Origin: Isoperla grammatica | Lineage: Eukaryota; Arthropoda; Insecta; Plecoptera; Perlodidae | DNA: 64,000 nucleotides | Reading direction: 5' to 3' | Assembly: GCA_945910005.1 (NCBI GenBank) | Contig: OX246746.1 | Coordinates: 28,599,730-28,663,729 of the forward strand | In this document: piece after piece, positions 61,226 to 64,000 of the stretch | How the letters are laid out: the number at the start of each line of letters is the position of its first letter | Numbering within the stretch: the first letter of the stretch is position 1 | Notes under the pieces: generated by a model | Databases searched by the model: none | The model's input: only the letters and a program-made list of their open reading frames with translations | Told to the model about the DNA's origin: nothing | Program-made: the position numbers and the translations under genes

Positions 61226-61645
61226 ACCTACCTTAGTCGATACAAAAGTTCTGGCAGTGTCGATAAAAAAAGTTCGCGGAAACTTCTTTATCAACTCTTG
61301 GTACCGAGTTACTTGTTTCAAGAATGAACGACACTTTACATTAACCCATCTATGTATGAAGTTAGGCTATTATATTTTAATTTTAAGTCTAGGACTGTTT
61401 CATTCAATATATACTGCCGCACAGATGACGCTCAGAGTCATAAAAGAATGCCTCGACTACCATCTGGTGGCTCGGATAGGCCTATAATAAAATAACACAA
61501 CCCTGGTGAATAAATATAGGTATTGTGATATTTTGGAATAGTTGAATCAATGCCAGTATTCGCACTGTGACTGAGGAAAACCTTGTAACAAGCCTTCAGT
61601 CAGGATTGCCCATGTGTGGCGGGCATCGTACTGGCGACCTCCAGA
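61226..61645. repeat. Duplicated segment B (outer part), copy 3
   Basis: Third high-identity copy of 19795-20216 and 28437-28862, including the SINE-like stretch. Confidence 0.9.
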
Positions 61646-61930
61646 GTCTTTGTATTTGTATTTGTATTTATTTTGCAGCTGTGAAATTACATTTTATACG
61701 GTGTAACAAGTACAACCATTGTAGCATTAACATTGTCATTACTTTACATAAAAACATACAGTTGTTCATGTAGTTTGTTAAAAGCTAGGTTTAAAGGATG
61801 GACTTAAACTATAATAAAAACCACTACTTGCAGAGTTTGTACCACACTAACAGTCATACCAAGAATTTCTTACAAGCTAGGCATAACATACAATTTACTG
61901 TTTAATACTAGACTAGTGCAGATGTGTTCA
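61646..61930 (-). pseudogene. Non-LTR retrotransposon 3' stub, copy 3
   Basis: Only the 3' tail and UTR of the LINE remain, with (TACAAA)n-like end at about 61646-61668. Homology to copies 1 and 2 stops at CTAGACTAGTGCAGATG, just before the right 138-bp direct repeat. No coding sequence is retained. Confidence 0.82.
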
Positions 61931-61935
61931 CTTTC

Positions 61936-62074
61936 TTATAGGCAAATAAAAGTAATGAGTTATGACTAGGCAATAGGCATATCGGTGGTTGATTAATAAA
62001 ATATGTATAATGTAAACTATGGTTGAGTGTTCGTTTACATGTATAATATGTATACAAATATCATAGCTTATAAT
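61936..62074. repeat. 138-bp direct repeat, right copy
   Basis: Direct duplicate of 56608-56745, differing by about one base. Together they bracket the 5.2-kb rearranged mosaic exactly. Confidence 0.93.
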
Positions 62075-62836
62075 ATCTAGTCTGTAACTTGATGTATATT
62101 ATAAGAATCTTGACAATTCTTATTGTATTGTATTGTATTATATTTCATAATGTTGGACCCCTTGCACAGTATGTGTTTGAGGTATATTACATGTCAATTA
62201 CATACATGTTAAATTAAATAATATAGGCTACATACAGGTAAAAGTATACGATAGTGTTTCATTTGAAAATTCTAATTCATAGCAATGATAGTATTGATAC
62301 AAGTTGAAGCTGTTATTTATTTTTTTCCTGAGGGGCTGTCGGTCACCCCGCAGACCCCCAACGTTTTAATCAAAACTTGCTACAAACAACATTGATATTG
62401 CAATAAAATGTAGGTCTCACGGAGATATTAGGAAACCCATGAAGGAATCGGAAAATGTTAGTTAAAAAATTACACGATGTGCGGAACTATTATCTCTTTA
62501 CAAATGAATATATGATATGATCTTTATTTTTTAGGTTTTTACAACCTACCTTATTTACTATGTTTATTAATTTGAGTACAATAGTTTAGCATTTCTGCTC
62601 TAAGATTAGATTAATTTAAAAACAAAAGATATCATTTACGCTTAGGAACATAGTACAGTTTACATATTATCACCTATACATTATATTATAGCTGCAGTCT
62701 GCAGTAAATAGAGATATACACACTACACAGATAGTAGATAAACATAAATCGAGAAATACATTACCTCTGATTCTACCATGTTACGTTGCGCGTAATTGTT
62801 ACTTCTTTGTTACTAATTTATCAGCACCATATAAAA
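62075..62836. other. No recognised feature
   Basis: AT-rich sequence without supported gene or repeat. Confidence 0.4.
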
Positions 62837-62995
62837 TAAAATACAATAAATACAATACAATAAATACAATACAATACAATACAATACAATACAATACAAT
62901 ACAATACAATACAATACAATACAATACAATACAATACAATACAATACAATATAATATAATACAATACAATACAATACAATAGGCCTACAATACAA
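62837..62995. repeat. (ACAAT)n pentanucleotide microsatellite
   Basis: About 28 units of ATACA/ACAAT with a few ATAAT variants. Confidence 0.97.
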
Positions 62996-63986
62996 GTGAA
63001 AAAGCTACTAAAAGGGGCGTGGTGGATTCAAATGTTGCCTCCTCCGTCGTGTCAAATAGTCGAGTCTCGATGTTACAGTCGATAGTGCGGTGGCTTGCCT
63101 CGGTTCGCCATATTGATTTCTATGTTTGTGCTTTTCAAAACAAATTGGATGATTTGTCAGTGAATATCGAAAACTAGCAAAGAAGATCAAGTTTCATTAC
63201 AAAATACCAATTTGTTCTTCTTGGATGGTCACTTCGGATACTGGACTGACAAAACGAAGAAGGTAAATATAACCTCTGGTGAGTTGTGCACATAGAGATC
63301 AATTTTGAATGCTTCTAATGTTTTTACTTGCCATTCTGAACCATTTCGCTTGACGTTAAGGGCGAAAATTGTAACTGAGTTTAGCCAAAATAGCCTAGTG
63401 CCCGTGGCTAACCACTCGTTCATGTAAACAATTTATTGGTCAATGGTAGCATAATTAATGTTTTTAAGCTGTTGACAAGCTGGGAAACATGCACGAGCCG
63501 CTAGGCCTAAAGTCTGGCAAGGCTTGTAGGCCTAAGGCCCTAGGCTAGGCCCAGGCGTACGTTCTTCTTCAATAGCCAAGAAGAAATGTTACTCAGCCCT
63601 ACGCCTAGGCCCTAAGCATTACAAACATAATATAGCTTAAGGACGTGAATTCCCTAGGCCCTACATTGTAAATGCAATGAAATGAAATCTAACATTCTAG
63701 GCCTACCCTAGGCCTAGGAAAATATTTGACTAGGCCTAGCCTACCTAGAGGTCCTAGGCCTACAACAGGCCTAGGCCTAGGCTCTAGCGGCTTCACTTGG
63801 TAGGCCTAGCCTAGGCCAGGCGAAAAAGTCCACTTGCTGCTTGGTACATGGGTGTATTTTCCTCTCCACCTCCGATTTATACCTTAGGCCCCACACAATT
63901 TCGAATTTAGCAATAACTGAAATATAGGTCTAGGCCCTAGCCCTATTGTTTACAAAACATACACAGCCTTTCCGCATACGTTCTGG
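62996..63986. other. No gene; dense TAGGCCTA tract
   Basis: From about 63480 to 63940 the words TAGGCCTA, CCTAGGC and their overlaps recur dozens of times. No ORF or RNA is supported. Confidence 0.6.
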
Positions 63987-64000
63987 GCAGTGGCATAACT
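63987..64000. mobile_element. Possible left end of a hAT-type element cut by the window
   Basis: CAGTGGCATAACT resembles the CAGTGGCGTA ends of the hAT-type elements in this window. Only 14 bases are visible. Confidence 0.35.

Overview
The window is eukaryotic, AT-rich, repeat-dense and gene-poor. Coding exons are short, have canonical GT/AG introns and are separated by kilobases of interspersed repeats. Microsatellites ((AAT)n, (GT)n, (ACAAT)n), poly-G runs and dense palindromic TAGGCCTA words suggest a marine invertebrate, possibly a deuterostome such as an echinoderm. That taxonomic guess is weak. No bacterial, viral or CRISPR signal was seen.

Host genes. (1) The last two coding exons of a kidney-type glutaminase lie on the + strand (1645-1785 and 2258-2423) and encode its C-terminal ankyrin region; the catalytic part lies outside the window. 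(2) A complete three-exon gene (48608-51547, +) encodes a 339-aa leucine-rich-repeat single-pass membrane protein with signal peptide, LRR caps and a short basic tail. (3) A probable first coding exon of an unidentified gene lies at 54709-54811. (4) A weak possible last exon lies at 44169-44219.

Mobile DNA explains most of the rest. Eight copies of a ~730-bp Helitron-like element are present. One sits in one arm of a ~1.08-kb-arm inverted repeat (15757-18822), and the other arm preserves the empty site, which shows A|T insertion without target duplication. Three hAT-type MITEs with exact 8-bp target duplications share CAGKGGCG-like ends, and a fourth 8-bp-TSD MITE has CAATG ends. A non-LTR retrotransposon with recognisable reverse-transcriptase motifs occurs in two long copies and one 3' stub. 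A 4.94-kb foldback-like element (22304-27245) has inner arms that are opposed arrays of a 63-bp minisatellite; a rearranged second copy (56746-60895) carries a nested 992-bp transposon. A 5-kb element with CCCAGCAAACACAAA-type terminal repeats (32248-37244) appears to contain its own spliced ORF, with one in-frame stop.

Layout: 1-2.6 kb glutaminase 3' end; 2.6-12.8 kb MITEs, microsatellites and two tandem-repeat fields; 12.9-31.7 kb a duplicated mosaic (segments A and B, LINE, foldback element, giant inverted repeat); 32.2-37.2 kb the 5-kb transposon; 37.8-48.4 kb scattered MITEs, SINE-like pieces and Helitron copies; 48.6-51.5 kb the LRR gene; 53-56.6 kb a Helitron copy and the possible first exon; 56.6-62.1 kb a rearranged copy of the mosaic bounded by 138-bp direct repeats; 62.1-64 kb simple repeats and a TAGGCCTA-rich tract. 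The host genes do not form a functional cluster.
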